Source: Sideroxydans lithotrophicus ES-1
GTDB taxonomy: Bacteria; Pseudomonadota; Gammaproteobacteria; Burkholderiales; Gallionellaceae
Direction of reading: 5' to 3'
Length of the DNA stretch: 64,000 nucleotides
NCBI RefSeq assembly: GCF_000025705.1
Contig: NC_013959.1
Span: 1,603,063 to 1,667,062, forward strand
Shown here: positions 1-9,700 of the stretch, one piece after another
How the letters are laid out: each line of letters starts with the position of its first letter
Position numbering within the stretch: the first letter of the stretch is position 1
Position numbers and translations under genes: made by a program
The notes under the pieces: model-generated
The model's input: only the letters and a program-made list of their open reading frames with translations
The model's database searches: none
Told to the model about the DNA's origin: nothing

Positions 1-2001
1 ATGTTCGTTTCTTGTGCGCAGCGTCTGTATCCCGTAAGAAAGGTTGTCCGCTAAATCTTCCAGCAGCACCACCTCCCCCTTGCTGAAAGTAAAGGGGTCG
101 GCTGAATTTATCGTTAGAGCGCCTATCGCTTTGCCATTGATGACAAGCGGGATGCCAATACTCGATTGATAACCACGCTTGATCGCAGCTTCACGCCATG
201 GAGCCATATCCGAATTGAACTGGCAATCCTGATTCACGACTGTCTGCATGGTTCGAATCGCTTTTCCTGTAGGCCCCTGCCCACGTTCGGTATCAGCCCA
301 CGTCACATTGACGCTTTCCAGATACCCTTCTTCGTAACCGGTTTGGGCAACTGGACGAACTGTCTTGTTTGCATCATGCTCGGCGAAACCTATCCAAGCC
401 ATCAGGAAACCACCTGATTCAACTGTCAGGCGGCAGATGTCTGATAGCAAGGATTGTTCATTGTCAGCATGAATTACCAGAGCATTACATTCACTTACCA
501 GAACAAGCGCTCGATTAAGCTTTTGCCGTGTCTGTTCGGCATGTTTTCGCTCGGTGATGTCCTGATTGACTCCAAGTAGCCGGGTGGTGACTCCGTTGTT
601 ATCCTGTTCTATCTTGAACCGTACTAGCACCCAGCGAGTTTTTCCATCGCCACAGATTATTCTAGCTTCAGCCTGCAAATGTAGTTCTGGGGCTTTCACG
701 CTCAAGCTTCTCTGAATATATTCGTCAATCAGATGAGCATCGCCCGGATGGACAAGTCGTTGACTGAACTCAGCGGAACGCATACGGTAGCCGCCCATTT
801 TTTCAGCGCTAGTATGATGCAGCGAATAATATTGATCATTTAAAACAAATTCATCGGTGATCAATTCATATTCCCAGTGCCCCATCCGGGCTATCTTCAG
901 TGCTTCGGAAAGGTTGATCTCACTTTCTCGCAAAGCTGCTTCAGTGTGCCAGCGGATTTTGAGCATCTCATTGAATTCTTGTGCCACCTCTCTTATTTCT
1001 GGAGGTCCTACCAGCTCAGCCCTGGCAACTCTGCTGCCTTGACTGATTGCCCTAGTGACTGCGGTAAGCTGGCTAATTGGATTGGATATCCGGCGCGCTA
1101 TCAACCAGGCGACACCAAAAACAAATGACAGCATCGCCAGGCTAAACAGGATATTTCTGACTAGCATTTTGCGAAGTTGGGAGTAAAAAGGACTGGTTGG
1201 TATACCCACATACACGTACCAATCGGCCCAGGCTATGGGGGAGACATAATAAAATCTGGGAATGGAGTCGAAACCTTTACCCTCTATTGCGCCTTGTTTT
1301 ACTGCGAGTATCTTTTCGAATTCCTTGTTGTTGCTCAGATCCTTACCGATCCATTTGTCGGCATCTATGTTCCGCCATACTACTGCCCCCCCTGCTGTAA
1401 TGACGCCTATGGATGTACCAGGGACCAGTTGGGCATCAGAAAGATCGGGTTCATACAATGCCAGATCGAGCGGAAGGCCAAGAAAACCGATCTTGTTGCC
1501 GGCATCATCGTGGATTGGATAGGTCAACACCGTCACCCACCTGCCCGTGATCGGGCCGACGAATGGCTCACTCACTACCAAGCCATCAGTCGCAAGGGAT
1601 TTTTTGAACCATGCTGCATTTGCAACCGAAACCTGCTTGCCTTTTGTCTGTGGCACTACTGAACAGATCGCCGTACCCTGTATGTCGATCAAGGTCATGT
1701 TCGCTGATTTAGGGAACAAGTCGTGAAGATCCGACAACACCTGATCGCAATGTTTGCCGTCCATTTTGCGGATGAGAGATCGTTTTGCGATCTGCCTCAG
1801 CAGATCGCGGTTGGTGATCAACACATGATCAACGTCTGATGCAGATGCCACCACGAGAGTGCGCGCAATTGTCTGAGCCTCTACGATCTGTTGTTTGGCA
1901 TTGTCATAGATCGTGTAGGCAAGGATCCCAACCATAGGCAACGCAACAGCAGCCACCAATGCCATCAGTTGCGCTCGAATTGTGTAGGGCGATTTCATCA
2001 T
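1..2001 (-). CDS. Membrane sensor protein, Cache-HAMP-PAS-GAF (partial, C-terminus outside window)
   Basis: Reading the minus strand from the ATG pair at 2001/1998 gives 667 residues with no stop up to the window edge. A first membrane segment lies near residues 12-30, followed by a periplasmic Cache-like sensing region (about 35-275), a second membrane segment near 280-300 and a HAMP linker starting with ARRISNPISQL. A PAS/PAC module follows (about 370-480), ending in the typical GVNQDITERK, and then a GAF domain (about 500-660) with WIGFAEHD and GIPLVINGKAIGAL. The output module lies beyond the window; a histidine kinase or a GGDEF/EAL enzyme is equally possible. No good Shine-Dalgarno site is seen, so the start rests on the membrane helix position. 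The role (extracellular small-molecule sensing) is inferred from the family. Confidence 0.85.
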   Translation of the reverse strand, partial: MMKSPYTIRAQLMALVAAVALPMVGILAYTIYDNAKQQIVEAQTIARTLVVASASDVDHVLITNRDLLRQIAKRSLIRKMDGKHCDQVLSDLHDLFPKSANMTLIDIQGTAICSVVPQTKGKQVSVANAAWFKKSLATDGLVVSEPFVGPITGRWVTVLTYPIHDDAGNKIGFLGLPLDLALYEPDLSDAQLVPGTSIGVITAGGAVVWRNIDADKWIGKDLSNNKEFEKILAVKQGAIEGKGFDSIPRFYYVSPIAWADWYVYVGIPTSPFYSQLRKMLVRNILFSLAMLSFVFGVAWLIARRISNPISQLTAVTRAISQGSRVARAELVGPPEIREVAQEFNEMLKIRWHTEAALRESEINLSEALKIARMGHWEYELITDEFVLNDQYYSLHHTSAEKMGGYRMRSAEFSQRLVHPGDAHLIDEYIQRSLSVKAPELHLQAEARIICGDGKTRWVLVRFKIEQDNNGVTTRLLGVNQDITERKHAEQTRQKLNRALVLVSECNALVIHADNEQSLLSDICRLTVESGGFLMAWIGFAEHDANKTVRPVAQTGYEEGYLESVNVTWADTERGQGPTGKAIRTMQTVVNQDCQFNSDMAPWREAAIKRGYQSSIGIPLVINGKAIGALTINSADPFTFSKGEVVLLEDLADNLSYGIQTLRTRNEH

Positions 2002-2210
2002 CGCTCGTAATTTTGGGCTCAATTTTAGGAGGGAATATCTCGAAAATCCCATATTCTGATAACAACATACACCAAGTAATGCTGGAGCGATCCGTTCCAA
2101 TAACCGACTGGGCACAAATTATGAGTGAGTTTCTTCCGCTTTCATCAATGCCTTACATCTCGCCAGTTTCCACTGGCGGAAGTTTCGGTTCTACTTCTCC
2201 GCAGGAAATG

Positions 2211-2236
2211 AAAAAGGCTTCCATTGCTGGAAGCCT
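2211..2236 (-). terminator. Rho-independent terminator of the 180-residue gene
   Basis: On the minus strand a 9-bp perfect stem AGGCTTCCA/TGGAAGCCT with a 4-base loop (2215-2236) runs directly into a T5 tract. It lies about 60 bases after the stop codon at 2298. A separate 7-bp inverted repeat without a T tract (CGCCAGT/ACTGGCG) is at 2161-2178. The rest of 2002-2297 shows nothing else recognisable. Confidence 0.85.
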
Positions 2237-2297
2237 GAATGTGGTACGCCCAAAAGAGCAAATCCGGGCACTTGCAGGTAGCGATTTCGCCGGCAGA

Positions 2298-2840
2298 TCA
2301 GAGCAGATTGATTTCAGAAGCCAGGGATGCTGTCGTGATTTCCAGATTGCCCATGATTTGTTGCCAATCTTTTCCATGATGCGTTCCGATATATTCGAGG
2401 AACGAGGCATCCGGATCATTCAGGAGAATGCCGATAGCGTAACCATCGACATTGTCTGTGATCTTCATCAACGCATCATATTTGGTACCGCTCGCCAGTG
2501 CATCATCGATCACGACGGGGGCAGGATCGAAGAACACCCTGGGAATCTCCATGCGCAAGGCTTGCGTGAAATCGGTATGAATGGCTGATTTGGCTTCGTC
2601 GAAGCTGCGAAAGTCCGAGAAATGTCCGAAAGGCTTTACCTCGAAATACTGCCGCACAGGAGGCGGAACCTCCTGCTCATGCGCCGCTTCGAATACAGAG
2701 TCGATTTCCGGCCTGTCGCCCGCTTTCACGCGTATCCGGATAATGAGCGCTTCGGTTATCCCGGCGAATCCATTGGCCTGGAAATATCGAACAATGCGCT
2801 CTGCCGCTTCATTCCCCTGCAGAGGGTGAGTATTTTTCAT
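2298..2840 (-). CDS. Hypothetical protein, 180 aa
   Basis: Soluble protein of 180 residues with no signal peptide and no membrane segment, and no family I recognise. Visible features are an acidic first half (EVPPPVRQYFEVKPFGHFSD), a repeated theme of aromatic and acidic residues, and a centre reading FDPAPVVIDDALASGTKYDAL. It is monocistronic: it diverges from the exchanger gene across 138 bases and is followed by a strong terminator, so it is very likely an expressed gene. The start at 2840 is the first ATG; there is no strong Shine-Dalgarno site. No function is proposed. Confidence 0.7.
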   Translation of the reverse strand: MKNTHPLQGNEAAERIVRYFQANGFAGITEALIIRIRVKAGDRPEIDSVFEAAHEQEVPPPVRQYFEVKPFGHFSDFRSFDEAKSAIHTDFTQALRMEIPRVFFDPAPVVIDDALASGTKYDALMKITDNVDGYAIGILLNDPDASFLEYIGTHHGKDWQQIMGNLEITTASLASEINLL

Positions 2841-2978
2841 TGGAACTTGCCCTAAAACTCAAAGAGGAGCGCAGTTTACCTAAAGCGGACAAGGAGCGCA
2901 CTTTTCCCGAAAACGGTAAACGCGATTTCTCCTCAGGCAAGGTAAAATCCGGGCGGCTATTCAACCCTCAAGTCACAC

Positions 2979-3977
2979 GTGAACAACGCAATCCACAATA
3001 TCCAGGGCTATTTTGCCAACCCGCTAATGCTGCTTGCCCTGTTTGTGGTGGCAAGTTTTGTGATGATCTGGCGCCTGCACGCCATGGAGGGCAAAGGCTT
3101 TGAAGGTACCGTGCTCGGCACGCTGATCATGCCTTACTGCTCGGGATTCGCGAATCTGATCTTCGCCTATGTCATGAGCAGCTCTGCCGCCAATGGGGGC
3201 TTGGTCATCGAGAACTGTCTGGTCAACAATGCCACCAACCTCACGCTGATCCTCGGGCTGGCCGCGATCTTCGGTTCGGCCGCCGTCATGCAAAAGGGCG
3301 GTGGCTCAAAGCAAAAAGTAACGAAACAATCTGAATTCCATCGCATCAACAAGCTGAATCTGCTGTTCACCCTGATCGCATTGTTCCTGTTCACCGGCAC
3401 GCTCTGGGCCTTGGCAAAGGATGGAGTGCTGGATTTTTATGATGGCTTGGTGCTGGTCGGCCTGTTCCTGTTCTGGCAGATACTGCACGTATTCGAAGTG
3501 CTCAAGGACAATATCAGGAAAAACAAGGCGTTCCACTGGACGATCGTGATCGACCTGGCGCTGCTTGGGGTCAGCGCCTATTGCATCTATTACTCGGTCG
3601 ATCATCTCGTGACCTGGGTCTCGACAACGAACAACCCGTATTTCAGTTTTGCCAAGCTGGGCTGGTTCAGCGGTCTGCTGATGGTCGTGCCCAATGCATT
3701 CCTTGCGCTGTATTACACCCGCACCGGCAGGCAGGACATCGTGCTGACCTCACAGGTCGGGGACGGACATATCTGCATTCCGATGTGTATCGGCCTGTTT
3801 GCGCTGTTCAATCCCATCCAGGTACCCGCCTTCTTTCAAATGGGAACCTACATCATTCTAGGAGCGGGCGCGGTCCACTTCCTGTCCATCGCCCTCCTCG
3901 GGCGCGTCCCGCGTTTTGTGGGCTTCGGCCTGATTGGCGTCTACGCCTTGTTTTTGTATAAAGGACTGATTCAGTAA
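2979..3977 (+). CDS. Sodium/calcium exchanger-like (CaCA family) integral membrane protein
   Basis: A 332-residue protein with about ten hydrophobic segments. Two related blocks carry the alpha-repeat style signature of Ca2+/cation antiporters: GFANLIFAYVMSSSAANGG with ENCLVNNATNLTLILGLAA in the first half, and VVPNAFLALYYTRTGRQD with TSQVGDGHICIPMCIGLF in the second. A basic cytoplasmic loop (about residues 108-128) separates the halves. The start is GTG at 2979; the next in-frame ATG would remove part of the first helix. Transport of Ca2+ or another cation in exchange for Na+ or H+ is the family role; the substrate cannot be read here. The gene is convergent with the tolC-like gene, 39 bases away, with no obvious terminator between them. 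Confidence 0.8.
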   Translation: MNNAIHNIQGYFANPLMLLALFVVASFVMIWRLHAMEGKGFEGTVLGTLIMPYCSGFANLIFAYVMSSSAANGGLVIENCLVNNATNLTLILGLAAIFGSAAVMQKGGGSKQKVTKQSEFHRINKLNLLFTLIALFLFTGTLWALAKDGVLDFYDGLVLVGLFLFWQILHVFEVLKDNIRKNKAFHWTIVIDLALLGVSAYCIYYSVDHLVTWVSTTNNPYFSFAKLGWFSGLLMVVPNAFLALYYTRTGRQDIVLTSQVGDGHICIPMCIGLFALFNPIQVPAFFQMGTYIILGAGAVHFLSIALLGRVPRFVGFGLIGVYALFLYKGLIQ

Positions 3978-4016
3978 GGAAGCAGTTTCGACTGGCAAAT
4001 CCGGAGTGCATTGCTA

Positions 4017-5378
4017 TTACTGCCCCAGCAAGCCATTGATCACCTGCACATCCGATTCGGACAACACGCCAGCTGCCGCCTTCAGCTTCAATCCGGCGAA
4101 CAGGGTGTCGTAACGCGCCTTGGCCAAGTCGCGTTTCGAGGCAAACAGTTGCTGCTGGGCATTGAGCACGTCGCTGTTGATGCGCAGGCCGAGCCTATAG
4201 CCTGCCTGATTCCCCTTTACCGAACTTTCTCCCGACTCCACTGCAGATTGCAGCGCTTCGGTCTGTGCCACGCCATTGACGATACCCATATATGCCTGCT
4301 TGGCCTCGGCTCCGGCCTTGCGCCGTGCCTCTTCCAGTTGCGCACTCAGCTTGCCCTGGTTGGCGACTGCCTCGCGCATATGAGAGCTGTTGAGCCCGCC
4401 AGCAAAGATCGGCATGGTGAACTGGATGCCCGCTACGCTGGACTTGACCCTTGTTTCATACGGGGTGGGTATCGTGAGATTCCCCGAGGAGTAGTTGGCA
4501 CCATAAGAGCCGACGAAATCCAGCGTCCAGAAGTTCTCGGCCTTGGCTTTGGTGACGGTATATCCGGCGGCACGCAACGATGCGAACTGTGCACGAACTG
4601 TCGGGTTGTTGTCCTTCGCTTGCTCGACCCACTGGCTGACATCGGCAGGTTCCGGTTTGGGCGCCACCACCGTCGGCTTCAAACCGGACAGCATTGCGAC
4701 AGGCTTGCCTGTCAGCTTCTCGATCTCGGCGAGCTTGGTTTCGAGATCGTTCTGGGCAGCGATGAGCTGCGCACGCGCCTGTTCAGCCTTTGATCTGGCT
4801 TCGTCGGAATCGGTAATGCTGACTGTCCCCAGTTCAAAGCCCCGCTTGGCCACTGCTTCCTGTGCCTGCATGGCTTGCAACTGGGCCTCTGCCGTGGCAA
4901 CTGTTTCCTGCGCGACTAGTGCATCGAAGTATGCCTGAGCCACGCGCAGGATCATGTCTTGTTCGGCTTGGGAGAATTCGGCCTGGGCCGCATCGACCTG
5001 TGCTTCGGATTCATAGTAGGCCAAGATGTTTTGCGGACGCATGATGGGCTGGGTCAATTGCAATTGCCATGTCCACGCATAGACGCCTTGCTTGTTCGGT
5101 GTCGAACCGTTGAAACTTGCCCGCGCATCGGTAAAGTTGCGATTGCCCGTCAGGGTGACTGTAGGCAGATTGCCGGCGCGTGCCTGGGGAAACTTCTCTT
5201 GCGCTGCTTCGTATCCATGTAGCGAGGCCTCGAAGGTTGGATCGTTGGCCTGTGCCAGGTGATAGATTTCGAGCAGGTCGACAGCATCGGCCTGCATGTT
5301 GATGCCGGACATGAGCACGACCACTATGACATGCTGCACGAAATGCAGACATCGCGATGAACCCGATTCAATTCTCAC
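4017..5378 (-). CDS. TolC-family outer-membrane protein of the type I secretion system
   Basis: 453 residues. A signal peptide (hydrophobic stretch about residues 12-30, cleavage after QADA) precedes DLLEIYHLAQANDPTFEAS, the standard opening of TolC-type channels, and two long alpha-helical hairpin repeats follow (AQAEFSQAEQDMILRVAQAY; KAKAENFWTLDFVGSYGANY). It would form the trimeric outer-membrane duct for the giant RTX protein. Its ATG overlaps the stop of the HlyD-like gene by four bases (5375-5378), so the two are translationally coupled. It is the last gene of the secretion unit on this strand. Confidence 0.93.
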   Translation of the reverse strand: MRIESGSSRCLHFVQHVIVVVLMSGINMQADAVDLLEIYHLAQANDPTFEASLHGYEAAQEKFPQARAGNLPTVTLTGNRNFTDARASFNGSTPNKQGVYAWTWQLQLTQPIMRPQNILAYYESEAQVDAAQAEFSQAEQDMILRVAQAYFDALVAQETVATAEAQLQAMQAQEAVAKRGFELGTVSITDSDEARSKAEQARAQLIAAQNDLETKLAEIEKLTGKPVAMLSGLKPTVVAPKPEPADVSQWVEQAKDNNPTVRAQFASLRAAGYTVTKAKAENFWTLDFVGSYGANYSSGNLTIPTPYETRVKSSVAGIQFTMPIFAGGLNSSHMREAVANQGKLSAQLEEARRKAGAEAKQAYMGIVNGVAQTEALQSAVESGESSVKGNQAGYRLGLRINSDVLNAQQQLFASKRDLAKARYDTLFAGLKLKAAAGVLSESDVQVINGLLGQ

Positions 5379-6733
5379 CGCTCGTGTCCACTTTCGTCGA
5401 AGGTCTTGGTGACAGGAGACAGCAGGTATTGCATGACGGTGCGCCTGCCCTGGTTGATCTCGGCCACGACCTGCATGCCGGCAACAAGTTTGTGCTGCTT
5501 GCCATCGGCATCCAGTGTCTGTTGATCCAGGGCGACGATGGCTTTGTAGATGGAGGGTTGCTGCTGTTTGTTGGTATTGCTGTCTTTGCCTTGCGCATCG
5601 GGCGTCGAGGCATCCGGGCCGATGTGGATGACTTCTCCGTCCAGCATGCCGTATTCTTCAAAGGGATAGGCCGCCAGTTTCACCTTGACCTTTTGTTTGG
5701 GGTAGACGAAGCCGACGTCGTCGTTCTTGACGCTGATCTCCGCGATCAATGGTTCGTTCTCCGGCACGATGGATAGCAGGACGGTGCCGGGCGAGACTAC
5801 AGTACCTGCAGTGTGGGTGGCCAAGTCGTTGACGATGCCGGCCTGCGGTGCCCTGAGTTCCAGCAGTCCGTTCTTGTGCTCCTGCTTGACCCAGTCCTGT
5901 CCCAGCTTGCGGTACTGCCCTTCCGCATCCATACGTTCGTTACGCAGGTCGCTGCGGTATTTGGAGGTGATCATGTCGATCTGCTTTTTGGCTTGGTTGA
6001 TGGCAGCCTCCAGGCTGGCGACGGTCGATTCCTGTGCACGCAGGTCCCTGGCTTTTTCCAGATACTCGCGTTGCTTGTCGCGCACCGTCACCTGCGGTGC
6101 GTAGCCTTCTTTGCCCATGTCCGCATAGGCCTCTGCCTGTTGCTTGAGGATCGGGGTGGTTTCTTCCAGCTTGGCCAGAACATCCTTCGCGGAATCGTAT
6201 TCGCGCTGCGCCTTGCTCAGGGCAGCCTGCGCCTGTTCCAATGCATCCAGATAGGATTGGCGATGGTCGCGGTATTGCGCATCGACTTGCCGGAACAGGT
6301 CCGCTGGATCGTCTGCCTTCCTGAGTAAAGGAGTGCCGTTAAGCTCGGCATCGATGCGGCGTAGTTGCAAGGAGCGTATGGACAGGTCGTTGCCGATGGT
6401 CTTGGCATCGGCTTCGGCCAACTTGGTATCCATGCGCATCAATACCTGTCCCGCTTCTACCTTTTGCCCTTCCTTGACCAGGATCTCCTGCACGATGCCG
6501 GCATCGGCAGGCTGCACGATCTTGACGTAGGTCTGCGGCACCAGGCGCCCTTCGGCGCTGGCGATGATGTTGAGTTTGCCGAAGACAGCCCACAGTACAA
6601 GGATGGTGAACAGTGCTGCAACTGTGTACATCACCGACCGCGGAAGGCGTGCCGGCGGGCTTTCCTGGATGGCCAGCAACCCCGGGGCAAAATCCAGTGC
6701 CTCCGGGGACAGGACGGGTGACTTGTTCGTCAT
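5375..6733 (-). CDS. HlyD-family periplasmic adaptor of type I secretion
   Basis: 452 residues. A short cytoplasmic N-terminus and one membrane anchor (about 36-54, VMYTVAALFTILVLWAVFG) lead to a lipoyl/barrel-sandwich half-motif (PADAGIVQEILVKEGQKVEA). A long coiled-coil hairpin (about 120-280) follows, then the second half-motif (LRAPQAGIVNDLATHTAG) and a beta-barrel C-terminus with GMQVVAEINQGRRTVMQYLL, the HlyD hallmark ending. It bridges the inner-membrane ABC transporter and the TolC-like channel. It starts three bases after the RTX stop codon and overlaps the tolC-like gene by four bases, so substrate, adaptor and channel are almost certainly one transcript. Confidence 0.95.
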   Translation of the reverse strand: MTNKSPVLSPEALDFAPGLLAIQESPPARLPRSVMYTVAALFTILVLWAVFGKLNIIASAEGRLVPQTYVKIVQPADAGIVQEILVKEGQKVEAGQVLMRMDTKLAEADAKTIGNDLSIRSLQLRRIDAELNGTPLLRKADDPADLFRQVDAQYRDHRQSYLDALEQAQAALSKAQREYDSAKDVLAKLEETTPILKQQAEAYADMGKEGYAPQVTVRDKQREYLEKARDLRAQESTVASLEAAINQAKKQIDMITSKYRSDLRNERMDAEGQYRKLGQDWVKQEHKNGLLELRAPQAGIVNDLATHTAGTVVSPGTVLLSIVPENEPLIAEISVKNDDVGFVYPKQKVKVKLAAYPFEEYGMLDGEVIHIGPDASTPDAQGKDSNTNKQQQPSIYKAIVALDQQTLDADGKQHKLVAGMQVVAEINQGRRTVMQYLLSPVTKTFDESGHER

Positions 6734-6736
6734 TGT

Positions 6737-9700
6737 TTACCCCAATTTTGCCGTTGTGGTCTGCAGCCCCGCAAAAGGATGCAGTTGTTGGGGTATACCA
6801 CCGAAGTTGGTGTCATTGATGGCCGTCTGCGATGAGGCCAGTGCAATAGCGGCCAGACTCCCGTTCTGGTTGAACTGGTTTGCCAGGTCCCCGCCCAGGG
6901 TGGAAGAGTCGCAACCTTCCAGATGTGCACTCAGCAAGGCATCGGTCATGCTCCACGCATTCAGTGCCGGATTGGTAGTCAATGCCTGATCAAAGGCGTT
7001 GACCACCGCAGTGAAGTCGAAATGCCGGATCGACAAATGATCGTCGTGCTTGCCGTGGTGATTGTCTTCGCCAAAACCGGACATCGCATTGGAGATGATC
7101 TCCAGGTTCAGCACGCTCTTATGGTTGACATTGGTGTCATACCAGTTCTTGAAGGTGATCTGGTCGTTGTTGCCGGATTCGAGGATGAGATCGTTACCCT
7201 GTTTGGAGAGTGCGATATCAGCCATCTGGATACCACCACCTAGCACCACGGTGTTGTCGGTGCCGATGCTGCCATAAACCTTGTCTTGGCCATAGCCGCG
7301 CATAAAGACGATGGTATTGGCGCCGTTACCGGTGTGGATGATGTCGTTCACCGAACTGCTGGTGATGATTTCGTCCTGGGTGGTGTCAATTGGCAGCACT
7401 TGATCGTCATGGCACTTGTCGCGATGATCGTCGCCAGAACTCAGGTTGAAGACTTGCGAGACACTGGCGCCGGCCCGGTCGGTGACAGTCAGCAGGATGT
7501 CCCAGTTACCGGAGTCCTCCGCTCTGCCGCTGAAAGTGCAGGTGGCTGCATCGAACTTGAGCCAGCATGGAAGCTTTTCTCCATCCGCCATGGTGGCGCT
7601 GTAGGTAAGACTGTCGCCATGGACGATATCCCAGTCGTCAAAAGTGTTGGCTGGCACGGCAAAACTGAAACCGTGGTGGTCATCACAATGGCTCTCGGCA
7701 ATATGCTGGTCAGCCATGTGGTTGAGCACGACCGGTGCATCGTTGACGTTCTGCACATCGAGCGTAAAGGTGTCAGTTGCCGAAAGTCCGCCGGTATCGG
7801 TCGCAGTCACAGATACGTTGAACACACCCACATCCCAGTTGGAAGGCACGCCGCTGAAGGTCAGTGTGGTTGCATCGAACGTGAGCCAGTCGGGCAGTAC
7901 GGAGCCATCGGCCATCGTGGCGTGGTATGTCAACACGTCGCCCTGGTCGATATCGGTAAAGGTATCGGCTGGCACCTGGAAGTGGAAAATCTGGTCTTCA
8001 AGCGTACTGCTATCCGGCAACGGAACAGCGACTATCGGTGCATCATTCGTACAAGTAATGGTGACTGTGAGGGAGGATGGGGTAGATACCAATCCATCGG
8101 TCGCCTGGTAGGCAAAAGTCTCAGTGATGACTTGTCCGGCAGCCAGTGACTGGACTGCAGACGAGGCGTTGTCCAGCACATAGGTGTAGCTTCCGTCGGC
8201 TTGCAATGTGAGCTGACCATACTGGCCCGCAAATTCACCAGCGTTTGCTACGCCAAGAACGGTGCCTTGATCTACATCGCTGTCGTTTGCCAACACATTG
8301 CCACTTGCCGCGATACTGATATCTTCCTGCACCGCAGCAGTATCAACCGTGGTAACCGGTGCATCGTTGGTGCCGGTGATAGTGACGGTCAGAGTGGATG
8401 GCGTAGAAGTGATTCCATCGGTCGCTTGATAAGCAAAGGTTTCGGTGACCACCTGCCCTTCAGCAAGACTCTGTACGCCGAGTGAGGCATTGTCCAAAGT
8501 GTAGGTGTAACTGCCATCTGCATTCAAGTTGAGCTGGCCATAATGACCTGCAAACATTCCGGTATTGGCCACGCTCAGCACCGCTCCCTGATCGATGTCG
8601 ATGTCGTTCGCCAGCACATTGCCGATTGCAGTGATACTCAGGTCTTCCTGCACGGCTGCCGTGTCGGCAGCAACTACCGGAGCATCGTTTGTACCGGTGA
8701 TGCTGATAGTCAGCGTTGATGGTGTGGAAGTGATGCCATCTGAAGCTTGGTACGCAAAAGATTCTGTCACCACTTGGCCTTCGGCGAGCGATTGAACAGC
8801 GAGCGCATTATTATCCAGCGCGTAGGTGTAACTGCCGTCGGCATTCAGGGTCAACTGACCAAACTGACCGATGAATACGCCCACATTCGCCACGCTGAGC
8901 ACGGTGCCCTGATCCACATCCGCGTCATTGGATAGCACATTGCCGCTTGCTGTAACGCTGACATCTTCCTGCACCGTAGTAGTATCAACCGTGGCAATTG
9001 GAGCATCGTTGGTGCCGATGATGGTGACGGTAAGTGTCGATGGTGTTGCCACGAGCCCGTCAGTCGCCTGGTATGCAAATGTTTCGGTGACAACCTGTCC
9101 TTCAGCAAGACTCTGTACACCGAGTGAGGCATTGTCCAAAGCGTAGGTGTAGCTGCCATCTGCATTCAGCGCGAGCTGACCGTACTGGCCAGCAAATGTG
9201 CCTGCATTCGCAACCGCAAGGACAGTACCTTGATCTATATCGGTGTCGTTCGCCAGCACATTGCCCATTACCGTAACGGCTAGGTCTTCCTGCATGGCAG
9301 TCGCAACATCAGCGGTAGTCACAGGTGCGTCATTCACGCCAGTGATAGTGGCAGTGACTGTCGCTGTAGCAGTGGCTCCCGAACCATCAGCCACCGTGTA
9401 ATTGAAAGTGTCTATTGCAGTCTGGCCAGCGCCCAACAATTGATATTTGTTGCCGATGTCGAACACAACATCGCCTGCCGCCCCCAGCATCACTGAATTA
9501 CCCAATGCGCTTGTCGCATCGACAGAGACGATATTGAGAGTATCGCCCATATCTGGATCGGTATCGTTTGCCAACAATGATGATGCAGTGATGATCGACT
9601 GCCCACTATTTTGATCCAGCGTCACCGTATCACCATTGGCAACTGGCGCCTGATTGCTTGGAGCAACACCAGCAATATCCAATCTGAACGTTGTCGAAGC

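Noticed and set aside
1959-2588. 209-codon plus-strand frame
   Set aside because: It overlaps the start of the sensor gene, the terminator and half of the 180-residue gene on the other strand.
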